A stretch of DNA of 64,000 nt from Anaspis maculata (Eukaryota; Arthropoda; Insecta; Coleoptera; Scraptiidae), in the NCBI GenBank assembly GCA_949128115.1, contig OX421967.1, forward strand, positions 7,740,070 to 7,804,069, given 5' to 3'. Position 1 is the stretch's first letter. Every line of letters starts with the position of its first letter. The notes under the pieces are model-generated. The model saw only the letters and a list, made by a program, of their open reading frames with translations. It had not been told where the DNA came from and did no database searches. The translations under genes were made by a program, and so were the position numbers. Positions 11,885 through 21,540 of the stretch are shown here, one piece after another.

Positions 11885-12584
11885 ATGGAAGCTGGTTTCG
11901 AAGAAGGCAACGACAGAAATCTCCCAGAAGTGGATGCGGACATGGTAGACAATTCTTATAGAAGAAACGCAGATTTTTTCGCACATGGTGTAAGAAATGT
12001 TAGAACTAGCAGGTAAGGCTTTGTGACTTACCTGCAAGTAAGTATAAACAAGCGGCAAGCGATCCCCTAGCACCTACCTGATCCCAATCAATTAATCATT
12101 CCTTTTTTTGCAGAAGTAGCAGACAAATATATGGAGACGAAGCCATAGGGTTTTGTGCAGGTGAAACGTGATAAAACGTTATGTACTGTCAAAGCCAAAA
12201 TAACACCGGAGCACAAAGTCCGAAGTACTCCATATGCTGTTACAGTCATCACTGAAGAAGAAACAGGGGAAGTTGTCTCATTTACCTGTGGAGATTGTGC
12301 GGCTAGTTCAGGTAGGATGCGGTATTATTTTGTTAGCAAACTTCTCACGATTCAAAGTTGACGAAGTGAAGGATATCATTGTTTTGTAGTTTGGTATCAA
12401 TGAATTTGAATTGAATTGAAATTTATTGTTCAACTTTGTTACAGGAGGCTGTAAGCATTGCGTCGCTCTCTTATATTGGCTACTGAACAAAAGCCAAAAT
12501 CCATCAGTAACCTCCACAGAGTGCTATTGGAGAAAATCTGCTTTAGCCAAAGTAGGAACTACCCTTAAAGGACAAACACTCTAG
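11885..12584 (+). pseudogene. SWIM-type zinc finger protein, three-exon pseudogene (YqaJ/SWIM insect family)
   Basis: Three exons with good splice sites can be joined. Exon 1 is 11885-12012 (ATG to AG|GTAAGG, phase 2); exon 2 is 12114-12311 (CTTTTTTTGCAG acceptor, G|GTAGG donor, phase 1); exon 3 is 12445-12584 (TTACAG acceptor, ends TAG). The joined frames carry SSRQIYGDEAIGF, VQVKRDKTLCTVKAKITPEH, then CGDCAASSGGCKHCVALL, the CxC...CxH SWIM zinc-binding pattern, and ECYWRKSALAKVG. From memory this is the conserved block of an insect SWIM protein family that often carries a YqaJ-like nuclease domain. The copy is broken: a run of four T at 12151-12154 shifts the frame in exon 2, and a TAG follows KGQTL at 12582. 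The nuclease region is not found downstream. Introns are retained, so it is not a processed copy. Confidence 0.72.
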
Positions 12585-12846
12585 GAAATTTTCAAAGTTA
12601 AAAGTCAACCATTAAATCGACAACCTCAGATTTCAAAGATAAAGTAGTTGAAAGTGGATTAAAAACAAATTCAGATGGAATTTTATTCACGTTTTATAGT
12701 GATAAGGAAACCCATGCACAGAAGGTTACCCTCCATCATTTGTTTATCAAGGACACTAGTACACTGTAAAACAATACAGAAGTTCGTAATGGATCTAGTG
12801 AAATATTCAGTAAATATTTAGGATTTCTTATTAATTAGTATTAGTA
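12585..12846. other. AT-rich flank, no recognised gene
   Basis: This could hold decayed 3' sequence of the SWIM pseudogene, but stops occur in all frames. Confidence 0.3.
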
Positions 12847-15800
12847 CACTGAAAGAAAAGATTTCGAATATTTATTAAGGAAAACACAGACTCGTTTATT
12901 GCTAACAAATGCCTTATTCAAATACGGCTTGATAAATATTTATTTGCATCCACCAAGCGGATTGTTTTGATAGCGTTGAAATACCTTGTTTCCTGTTATT
13001 TAATATCTGGTTATAATTACAAAACATCAGTTTGATAATGTTTTATCAATAAGAAACGTGAATGATAATAAGCAATTCGATTATTGAGTGGTAACGATAG
13101 AATATTAGCTATGAATAATATGATCTAATTTAGTTTTTATAGGTAATTTTATGCATTATTGCTGGCTATAGATGATTCTGCCAAATCATTATAAAACATA
13201 ATAAATCCATTATCAATAGCTAATAATTTGTTTAATAAATACAGGGTGATTCAAAGTGTCGGACCACCTTGAAGGTGCATGATATGCAGGTATAGTACAG
13301 TACTGGGAAGTTGTTTGAAAGATTCTAGGCTTTTTAATTTTGAAGTTATGGAGGTACAAAATTTGATTGTGCGATTTCTTCTACTTTCGTTGTTTCAAAA
13401 GATTTTAGCAAAGACTCCATTACATATAGTGGAATAATGGATTCGAAAAATCAACATCTGAATCTGTATTGAATTTCTGTTTTCTATACAGGTTGAGTCA
13501 TAAACTACAAAAATTCAGTTTTCCTAAGAAACCAGGAGCAAAGAATTTTATAAAATTGAATTGTGTTTTATTGTGCTCTACATATAGCCCAGGCGCCAGG
13601 GAAAACAATAAGGAAATAATTGTTTCCTGGCTGGAAACTAGCTTAAAACGATCTGTGTAGCTTAGATTTTAACATACTAGTTTCCCCCCTTTCGGAAATG
13701 TCGGCGTCATGTCGCCATCATCAACAAGAAGTGCACCAGCGTGGTTTTTGCCGAATATTTTAATTTTGGGTCATCTGACAGCAAAAGATGTAAGGAGTCA
13801 TTTTGAAGCCTATGAAATTCCCTACAGTTTGGTTTTTCAATCAATTTTCTGCGACCTATGATCTTTGAGATAGAGCTTCTGGAAGCGAGAGTCATTGTCG
13901 TGAAAGCTCCATGGTCACTTGACTCGAAAAACTAAAATGTCGATGTGACAAAAGAAAATTCAAAATGAGATTACTCGAGAATTCTTCATGCTATAGTTGC
14001 GGTGATGGTCTTAAACTCTTCCTTTTGAACCGAAGATTACGAATATTGAAAAGTCAAAAACGTCACATTGTACATACACAGGGTGTACTACGGGAATCAA
14101 ATCAGAACAGAGAAATTTGACATATTTCTTCAATTCAGCCTATGCAAAACTCTAAGCACTTATCACGAGTCCAATATTAATATGCATTGTTCTGTAAGCT
14201 TCACTTGATACACTTAAGAAGTGGTCAGCTCACAGCCTTCCTGTAAAATGTTTTGAAGGCCCCCTGAAATCATCAAAATTTACAGTAGCAAGAAATGTAT
14301 GTAACAGTATATTATATACCAAGAAACTAAAGTGAATTTTTGATCTCTTGGGTAAAGTTTGTTGCTCGAGGGCCCTTTGGGTCCAAATCCTCAAAGTAAA
14401 AATTCACTTTGGTCCCTTAATATATAATATACTGTTATATACATTCCTTGGTACTGTAAATTTTTAATATTTTGATGATTTCAGAGGGCCTTCAAAACAT
14501 TTAACAGTAGAGCTGTGAGCTGACCACTTCTTTGGTGTATTTAAGTGAAGCTTATAGAGCAAATCCATATTAATATTGGACTCGTGTTAGGTGCTTAGAG
14601 TGTCGCATATAGGCTAAATCGAAGAAATATGTAAAATTTCTCTGATCTGATTTGATTCCCTCAGTACACCCTGTATATGTACAATGTGACGTTTTTGACT
14701 TTTCTATATTCGTAATCAACGGTTCAAGAGAAAGAGTTTAAGACCATCACCGCAACTATAGCATGAAGGATTCTTGAGAAATCTTATTTTGAAATTTTTT
14801 TGTCACATCGACATTTTAGTTTTTCGAGTCAAGTGGCCATGGAGCTTTTACGACAATGCCTCTCGCTTCCAGAAGCTGTATCTCAAAAACCATAGGTTGC
14901 AGAAAGGTCATCTAAAAACTATTCCGTAGGGAATTTTATTGATTTCAAAATGACTTCTTACATCTTTTGCTGTCAGATGGCCCAAAACCAAGATATTCGG
15001 CAAAAACCACGCTGGTGCACTTCTTGTTGATGATGGCGACATGACGCCGACATTTCCGGAAGAGGGAAAATTTGTATGTCAAAACCTAAGCCACACAGAT
15101 CGTTTTAAGCTAGTTTCCAGCCAGGAAACAATTATTTCCTTATTGAGCTGATTTTTGCTCCCTGGCGCCTGGGCTAATAGGATATGGGACTGTTTGCAGG
15201 CACTTTTGGAAAAAAATAATTTCCAAAATTCATGACTCACCCTTTATACAAACGAGAAATTCATCACAGATTTAGAGGTTGATTTCTGGCACTCATTGTT
15301 TTTCCATAAACAGTTCACCAAAATCTTTTGAAACAGCGAAAATAGAAGCGATCGAAGAACCAACTTTTGTTCCTCCACAACTTTAAAACTGGAAGACATT
15401 AGAATCTTTTCAACAACTTTTCAGCACTCTACTACACCTCTACATTACGCACTTTCAAGATGGTCCGACATTTTTGAGTCACCCTGTATGAATAAATTTG
15501 CTTTTCTTCAACGAGATACTGGACAATGAATGACATGGGATGATACGACACAAATGACACCATGCACGAATAATGGCGCCGGGTGGAAATCTCTCACCCC
15601 ACCAACGCATTACATTGGCAATAATAAATAATAATATCCGAAGATACTCTAGTGATTAAATTCATTGAGGGTGACTTAGCGATTGTTTGTGAATAATGCA
15701 CAGTTATTATTGGGAAATAAATGGTGCCAAAGTGGAGTGAACACAGGTATATTGTTGGTTAAGAACAGGTGATTGTCCGCCAATATGTATTTGTTGATAG

Positions 15801-16086
15801 TGATTTAACCGGCTCAGTCACAAACAAAATGTGCAATTTGGATGTAATAAATCATTTTGTGGGAAAGTTTGACTAATATTTGATACAGAATAATATATTC
15901 ATTGAATCTTATGAACTCTTATAAACAACTGGCATAATAACCCCCTTGGTTATAATGAATAAGTGATTTTAAAATAATTATTTGATGTAAACGACATATG
16001 GTGACATATACTTTGTTATAGTATTTGTTATCAAATTGGTACGAAACAAGTATTTATTACCTATAAATGAAACTTTTCTCTCAGTG
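12847..16086. mobile_element. TA-flanked inverted-repeat transposon (non-autonomous), carrying a nested palindrome
   Basis: The left end CACTGAAAGAAAAGATTTC (from 12847) matches the reverse complement of the right end (GTTTCA...CTTTTCTCTCAGTG, ending 16086) over ~20 bases with a few changes. TA lies immediately outside each end. That design fits Tc1/mariner-like target duplication. The AT-rich inner flanks do not match each other, so the terminal repeats are short. The interior contains the 2.2 kb palindrome at 13242-15486 and no transposase. Confidence 0.5.
13242..15486. repeat. Long foldback element, ~1.1 kb arms, TA-flanked
   Basis: The ends CAGGGTGATTCAAAGTGTCG (from 13242) and its mirror ending CACCCTG (15486) are flanked by TA on both sides. 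The two arms match along almost their full length and meet near 14364 at GGGCCC. Shared blocks include AAGATTTTRGYRAA..., the ACGCTGGTGYACTTCTTGTTGATGATGG stretch seen at 13720 (mirrored) and 15010, and a second mirrored motif pair (ACAGGGTGTACT at about 14082, AGTACACCCTGT at about 14663). Short open stretches in the arms are not coding. Confidence 0.85.
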
Positions 16087-16635
16087 TACACTGTGATGCA
16101 TAATATGCATAATTAAATACTGAAAACTGAATAGTATATGAAGAACAGGTTCATTTGTTTTAATTTTTAAACAGTTGACAACTGAATGTTATAATAAAGT
16201 TAAATAAAATGTGAAAACAGAACATGTTGGATGAGGCTAATGCGCAAGCAGAGTACCAAATCTTCGTTTTGGAAGCGAAGCGGTGAGTTGTTCTACTTAG
16301 TTGGAAGAGCCATTAAGTTCTACGGCCTGTCGATTTGCTATGTTGCTGATGGTGACGATAGCTGCTGTAGATCCTTGCTAAGACCTACCTAGATGGTGAC
16401 ATATAATTTCACTTCCTGCCACATCCATTTCGAAGTGTTGCTTGAAATCATTTTCTTCGCATACCTCCACGATTTGCTGCCAGTGAGGTAGTGAGCTCAT
16501 ATTTCTTATTCTTTGTAAAAAGAGTTAGCTGAGGCTTCTTTTTCAGCTCAATTTCTGAAAGGGGGTACTACATATTTTTCTTGAATGGTTTTAAGGTCCA
16601 CAACTGAGCCCACAACCTTATACATACTACAACTT
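16087..16635. other. No recognised gene
   Basis: AT-rich to about 16240, then mixed. No domain or repeat that I can name. Confidence 0.3.
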
Positions 16636-16899
16636 CTAGTTTGGGGCATCGGATTCCAGCTGTGAAAAAACAAACTGTGCAAGTAAGGGGTCGCAAAGTT
16701 CAACGATTCTATCTACATTGAAATGATCTTCACAGCAAAAATATCCGCCGCCCCATGGGGCTGGGCTTTTGTCGCCGGTAGCTGTATGGCCTTTGTTTCT
16801 CAGAGGTTGAGACTTGAGTACGCTGATGACATTTTTTTGTGGGGCACTTGAAGAGGTGTTGGGATATCCCTTGAAAATGCATGTTTTCGATGACATCAT
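16636..16899 (-). pseudogene. THAP-type zinc finger domain relic
   Basis: The minus-strand frame begins MMSSKTCIFKGYPNTSSSAP and later reads PAPWGGGYFCCEDHFNVDR. This follows the N-terminal THAP pattern of insect genes: C-x-(2-4)-C at the start, an NTS.SAPQK stretch, and a closing C-x2-HF (here CCEDHF). THAP domains bind DNA; they occur in host transcription factors and in P-element-type transposases. Here the second cysteine of the first pair is replaced by tyrosine (FKGYPN), the central W block is disrupted, and similarity stops after the HF motif, with a stop shortly after. No downstream transposase or coiled coil is recognised. I read it as a degenerate fragment; whether it came from a gene or a transposon cannot be told. 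Confidence 0.55.
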
Positions 16900-18770
16900 T
16901 GTTTATTTGCAGAATGTACCGAACAAATAAATTCAATTTAACCACCATTCTGTCAAAAAAGACAATTAACAAGGTGGCAACAGCGTCGTTCAAATGGCGT
17001 TTCCTTGTTGCAAGACTGCCAGATTTATAATGGACTCTCATTGCAAACACCAAAATTGATTGTTCATGCCTCAAAAATGTATTCCATTGTATCCAAAAAC
17101 ATACCACCTAACGTGTTGTTTTGTCGAGGTGATTTTTTTCTGAGGAATATCAAAATAGTCGTGCAAATCTTGACTGCCTGTCACACAATTTGGCAACAAG
17201 GCTCCAGCTACGACCATCCAATTGCGCAAACTCAACTCGTCCGCCTACGTCATCAGACGTTGAAATTGATTCGGGGTTATTCCCGCCTCGATTTTAATTT
17301 TTTTTTTTTAAAAAGGTAGAGGTTCTTGAGACGAACTATCACCATTCATTTAGCAAACTCACCTTGTAAAACATTTCGAAGCAATAAAAAAAAATCGTAT
17401 AAGACCCCTTGTCCTTCCTCTGTGTGTGAAAATGAAAAAACATAATAATATGTTGACACTTATGCCACAAACGCGTGTTTCCACAAGACAAAGCGGAAGG
17501 ACGACTTGAGAATACACATGCTGACAACCAAAAAATGTCTGAACAAAGTTAAGCACAAGAAAATTCAATACCCATGGTCAAATCAAGGTTAAAAATTGTG
17601 AGTACCTCAACTGGACATCTAAGTGAAAAAAAAATTGACAAGCCACATGTCCATTTGTGAAAGCCCTCGTAAACGCCTGTTTCACTCGAAAATCAGAATA
17701 AATGTTTTGTTTTTACATGATGGAGTCTTGTATAAAACTACAGAATCGCGTCAAATTTTGTGGGACGCCTGTACATGAGAGTGAAGGCAAATTATAGCTT
17801 GAAGATCAAATACCAAATTTGCGTGAATTTCGCAAGCAGTGCTACAGACTCTTGTAGGTGGGTGAAGCGGAGGGGCGAAACGGGACGAGAAACAGCTAAA
17901 AACGTAAGTATCCGGCGTAAAAGGCACCGTTCCAGTCGGCCCATCAAAGACCTAATAAATTGACAAAGACATAAACGATGAATAATCAATTTTTCAAATA
18001 TTTTACATGGAGCTTTCCCCGGGTAGAAAATGGCTTAATAAAAGTCTAAGCACGCCGCGATCGGCCAGCGCGAGCGCTGATGGCAAATCAAAGCCAGCCA
18101 TGAGCTCGAACCAGCTCGGCGGTTGGCCCTGTCGTCCCCGTCTATGCACACGATTGCTGCGACGATAATATCAAAAAGCCACCTCCTCCTCCTCCCGCTC
18201 TCTCCTCCTTCGACCAACTTCCTCCACAAAGACCCGACAAGAGAAGATATCGCTAATATTTCATATTGTGTATATCCGTAATTGATGCTGTCATTTTGCT
18301 TTATGCTCTCGGGCTCTGTGCCGCTTGCTCGGTTGAACAGCGCGAGGGTTTGATTGGCAGATCGGGGCGGCGGGAGGGGAAGAGGGGGGCCGAGAGCCGA
18401 GGGGTCGACTCTGCGGTATGGCTTTTGTGCTCGACACGAAAGCGGAATGCATAAAAGATTTCTTGGGCGAAAAATCCGCGACTCGCGATGGATTATCCTC
18501 GCTTTTCCGGATGTGGACGTTGAGAGCAGACAGTGACACACGTCATTGGTCGCGAATCGACCCTTCCGGATACCGCGTTCTCGATTCATTCCTTTTCTCC
18601 CCCACCAGTCTCGCTGTACCTGTAAGCAGACTGCCAGGGACTCACGCTCGGTCGTAGTGTAATTGTTCTCCTTTTCCAAAGTGTGGTAGCTCGAGTAACC
18701 GATAAACGTATCTCTATTCAGTATCCAGTTACGAGCAGTGATGAACCTAGAGCTAACTGATGGTGAATGA
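16900..18770. other. No recognised gene; GC-rich island at 18020-18680
   Basis: The region 17360-17700 has weak zinc-finger-like strings (LRIHM, LTSHM) but not the spacing of C2H2 fingers. At 18020-18680 the sequence becomes GC-rich, with CTC/CCT runs near 18180-18230, a GGGGCGG box near 18363, and frames open in both directions (214 codons on the minus strand, low complexity). This could be a promoter or first-exon region, but I cannot support a gene. Confidence 0.3.
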
Positions 18771-18984
18771 TTTGGCCGACATCGCTAAAGAAGCTTTCAT
18801 GGGCGGAATAAGAGATCCAGATCTGCGTCAGATGGTCATGATCAGCAATCTAGCCAACATCAGCGACGCACTCATCCAAGCTATTTGCATCTAGGCTGCT
18901 AAAGATGCTTCGCGCCCTCATCGTCTTAGGGAGGTGAACTTTGACGAATCCGGAGCATCAAATACTTCCGAGAAATCTGTGAAG
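18771..18984 (+). pseudogene. Ty3/Gypsy gag fragment, inverted copy
   Basis: This 214-base piece matches the reverse complement of about 20446-20660 almost exactly. It encodes the same gag stretch (LADIAKEAFMGGIRDPDLRQ, DALIQAI, then a stop, then AAKDASRPHRLREVNFDESG). It ends at 18984 by joining directly to antisense RT sequence. Both copies carry the same in-frame TAG (GCATCTAGGCTGC), so the stop predates the inversion or belongs to the family. Confidence 0.75.
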
Positions 18985-20735
18985 GCCGCTCCCGGCGGAA
19001 AACGCCGTCTTCTCTGTCGTCGTTGTGGAGTCCCACTTGTCAGTAACCACTCTTCAGGTCAAGCGTCGAAAACCATCTCGATCCAGACAGCGTGCTCAAA
19101 GTGTCGTCAATCCGAGGAAGTGGATAGTTGTCTTTCTTCGTCACATTATTGACTTTGCGGTGGTCCACGCAAAATTGTGTACAACTGTCTTTTTTTGTGA
19201 CCAAAACAACCGGTAAAGACCATGGGCTCGTCGATTCTTCGATCCCGCTTTCATCCAACATGTTTTTCAAGAGCTTCGACACCTCTTCTTGCTTCGCCAA
19301 TGGTAGGCGCCGGGGAGCCTGTCGGATCGGTGCGGCGTTCTCAGTGTTGATCCGATGTTGGATCACGTTGGTCCTTCCGGTAGGGTTACCTTCCATGGCA
19401 AAGGCTGCAGCTTCTTCCTGGATGAATTGCGTCGCAAGCTATCTCTCCTTGCCATTCAGATGTTTTCGGTCAGGCGAGAACATCTCCACTAGCTTTTTCT
19501 CCAAGAGCTTGAGAGTTGCAGCCTTTGTCGATATGTATTCACAGCGTGAGATCCACTCTACGGGTTCACACTTGCCCAGGGTCTCTCCTTCCTTGATTGT
19601 TTTGCTCGGCTTGTTTTGGTCTATGACTCTGATCGGGATTTTTGTCTTGTCCATGTTAATCAATGTCTTAGCCATGATGCAGCTGGCAGCTGTGTCGGGT
19701 TCAGCAATGCCAGCGACATGTCCTCCAGGTTGTCCGGTTAATGTTGCCCACACAATTTTCTCGGAGTTAGCGGCTACACGAACGGTTTCAGCTGAAAGTA
19801 GGCGGATTTCCTCGGCGGCCTTCATGGATGTTCTAAGGCCATTTCTTCGGTTCCGATCTTCAGCGTCCGCTTTCCAACATCCAGGGTGAATCCGTACTTA
19901 TCCATCAAGTCCAGGCCAAGTATGAAGTCGTCAACAATGTCAGCGGCCAGGAACTTTTCTCGCAGAAGAAATCGTCCGGAGCGAATGCTTACTTCAGCTT
20001 CTCCGTACAATGTAGCAGACTCTCCGGTAGCTGTAGTCAATTGAGCGCCGTCCCTCAGTGGCACAATGCGTTGCTTTCGAAGTATTTCTCGTCGAACGAT
20101 TGATTTCGTGACTCCCGTATCGAGCTTTCCACTGAGAAGAAGGCTATCGGGTGACTTCTGCAGCAGTGAGACGGAGTAACTCCTGGGGCATTGAGGACTG
20201 CCAGCCAGCGTGCACCCCTTAGCGCTAGCTGGAATTAGTTTTCCTGATAGCGTCTATCAGGGCTGGGAGTTCTCCGTCCCGGTGCGGAACAATCACTTGA
20301 ACTCGACCTTTGCCTGCAGTCCCGGAACAGATGTCCCGGTTTTCTACAGCCAAAGCAACGCGGTCTTCCCCCAGCTCTTGCTTCGTCTTGGGGTCTGTTC
20401 CGAGACATTGCGCTGAGAAGTTCCTGTTTGAGTTCCTCAAACATATCCTTCACAGATTTCTCGGAAGTATTTGATGCTCCGGATTCGTCAAAGTTCACCT
20501 CCCTAAGACGATGAGGGCGCGAAGCATCTTTAGCAGCCTAGATGCGAATAGCTTGGATGAGTGCGTCGCTGATGTTAGCTGGATTGCTGATTATGACCAT
20601 CTGACGCAGATCTGGATCTCTTATTCCGCCCATGAAAGCTTCTTTAGCGATGTCGGCCAAAACATCCGCTGGATGAGCTGGATAGGCCAGGTGAACCAGC
20701 CTCAGGACTTCGGATTCGAATTCCTGAAGGCTTTC
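18985..20735 (-). pseudogene. Ty3/Gypsy retrotransposon relic: gag - protease - RT (truncated)
   Basis: On the minus strand the order is gag, protease, RT. Gag runs from about 20735 to 20230: a capsid-like helical part (EFESEVLRLVHLAYPAH, then FMGGIRDPDLRQ) and a CCHC knuckle, CFGCRKPGHLFRDC, near 20325-20370. A retropepsin-like segment with FILGLDLMDKYG lies at about 19905-19940. The RT begins in NVIQHRINTENA.PIRQ.PRRLP and continues through PWSLPVVLVTKKD, FCVDHRKVNN and TLDLKSGY, which carries the first catalytic aspartate (about 19045). The tryptophan after GY is a TGA stop, and RT similarity then continues in a shifted frame (EKTAFSAGSGLH) to 18985. The YxDD box, RNase H and integrase are missing. 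Fits the Osvaldo/Gmr1-like Gypsy group; that assignment is from memory. Confidence 0.8.
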
Positions 20736-20744
20736 TCCGCTCTA

Positions 20745-21540
20745 TTTATTTTTAGTGTGTTGTTCAACTGACCAAGGAGACCATTTCCAGCAATTTTTAG
20801 CAGTATCAAAACTTCAACCCGTATTGTAATAAATAGTTACAAAAGAAAATTTCACTTATACCTTTCTGCCGCCAGAAACTAATGAAGCGGAGAGAAGATC
20901 TTTTGGGACTTTCAATATGTTGCTCAACTAATTAAGAAGACCATTTTCAGCAATTTTCAGCTGTATCGAAACTTGACCGCCTGTTTGATTGAACAGTTTC
21001 CAAAACAATGTCACTTAGACCTTTTTGCCGCCAAAAAACAATGAAGCGGACATAGGATTTCTTAGGACTTTTAGTATGCTGCTCAACTGACCAAAGAGAC
21101 TTAATATTTTCACTTGTATCAAAACTTCAACCCGTATTTTATTGAATAGTGGAAAAAAAGTCACTTATACCTCTCTGCTACCAAAAAACAATGAAACGGA
21201 AATAGAATTTTTCAGGACTTCTAGTATGTTGTTCAACTGACAAAGGAGACCATTTTTGGCAATTTTCAGCTGTGCTGAAACTCCAACTCGTATTTTAATA
21301 AATAGTTTCCAAAATAATGTCATTTGAACCTTTTTGCCGCCAAAAACCAATGGAGCGGAGAGAGGATTTTCTAGGACTTTCAATATGTTTTTCAACTGAC
21401 CGAGAAGATCATTTTTTGAAGTTTTCAGCTGTATTGAAACTTCAACGCGTATTTTAATAAATAGTTTCTGAAATAATGTCTGTTACACCTTTTTGCCGCC
21501 AAAAATCGATGAAGCGGATTTTTTTTAGGACCTTAAGTAT
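20745..21540. repeat. Tandem array, ~160 bp unit, about five copies
   Basis: Units start near 20765, 20930, 21085, 21233 and 21397. Each contains CAACTGACCAARGAGACCATTT, GAAACTTCAACYCGTATTTT, AATAAATAGTTTC and a TTTTTGCCGCCAAAAAxCAATGAAGCGG block. The third unit is shortened. The array abuts the inverted-repeat element that begins at 21541. Confidence 0.75.

Noticed and set aside
17360..17700. Possible degenerate C2H2 zinc finger exon (LRIHM, LTSHM strings)
   Set aside because: Cysteine pairs and the 28-residue spacing are absent; two short strings are not enough.
18934..19152. Apparent zinc-knuckle-like CRRCGV...CSKC frame after the inverted gag piece
   Set aside because: From 18985 the frame is the antisense of RT sequence (EKTAFSAGSGLH on the other strand), so the cysteines are accidental.
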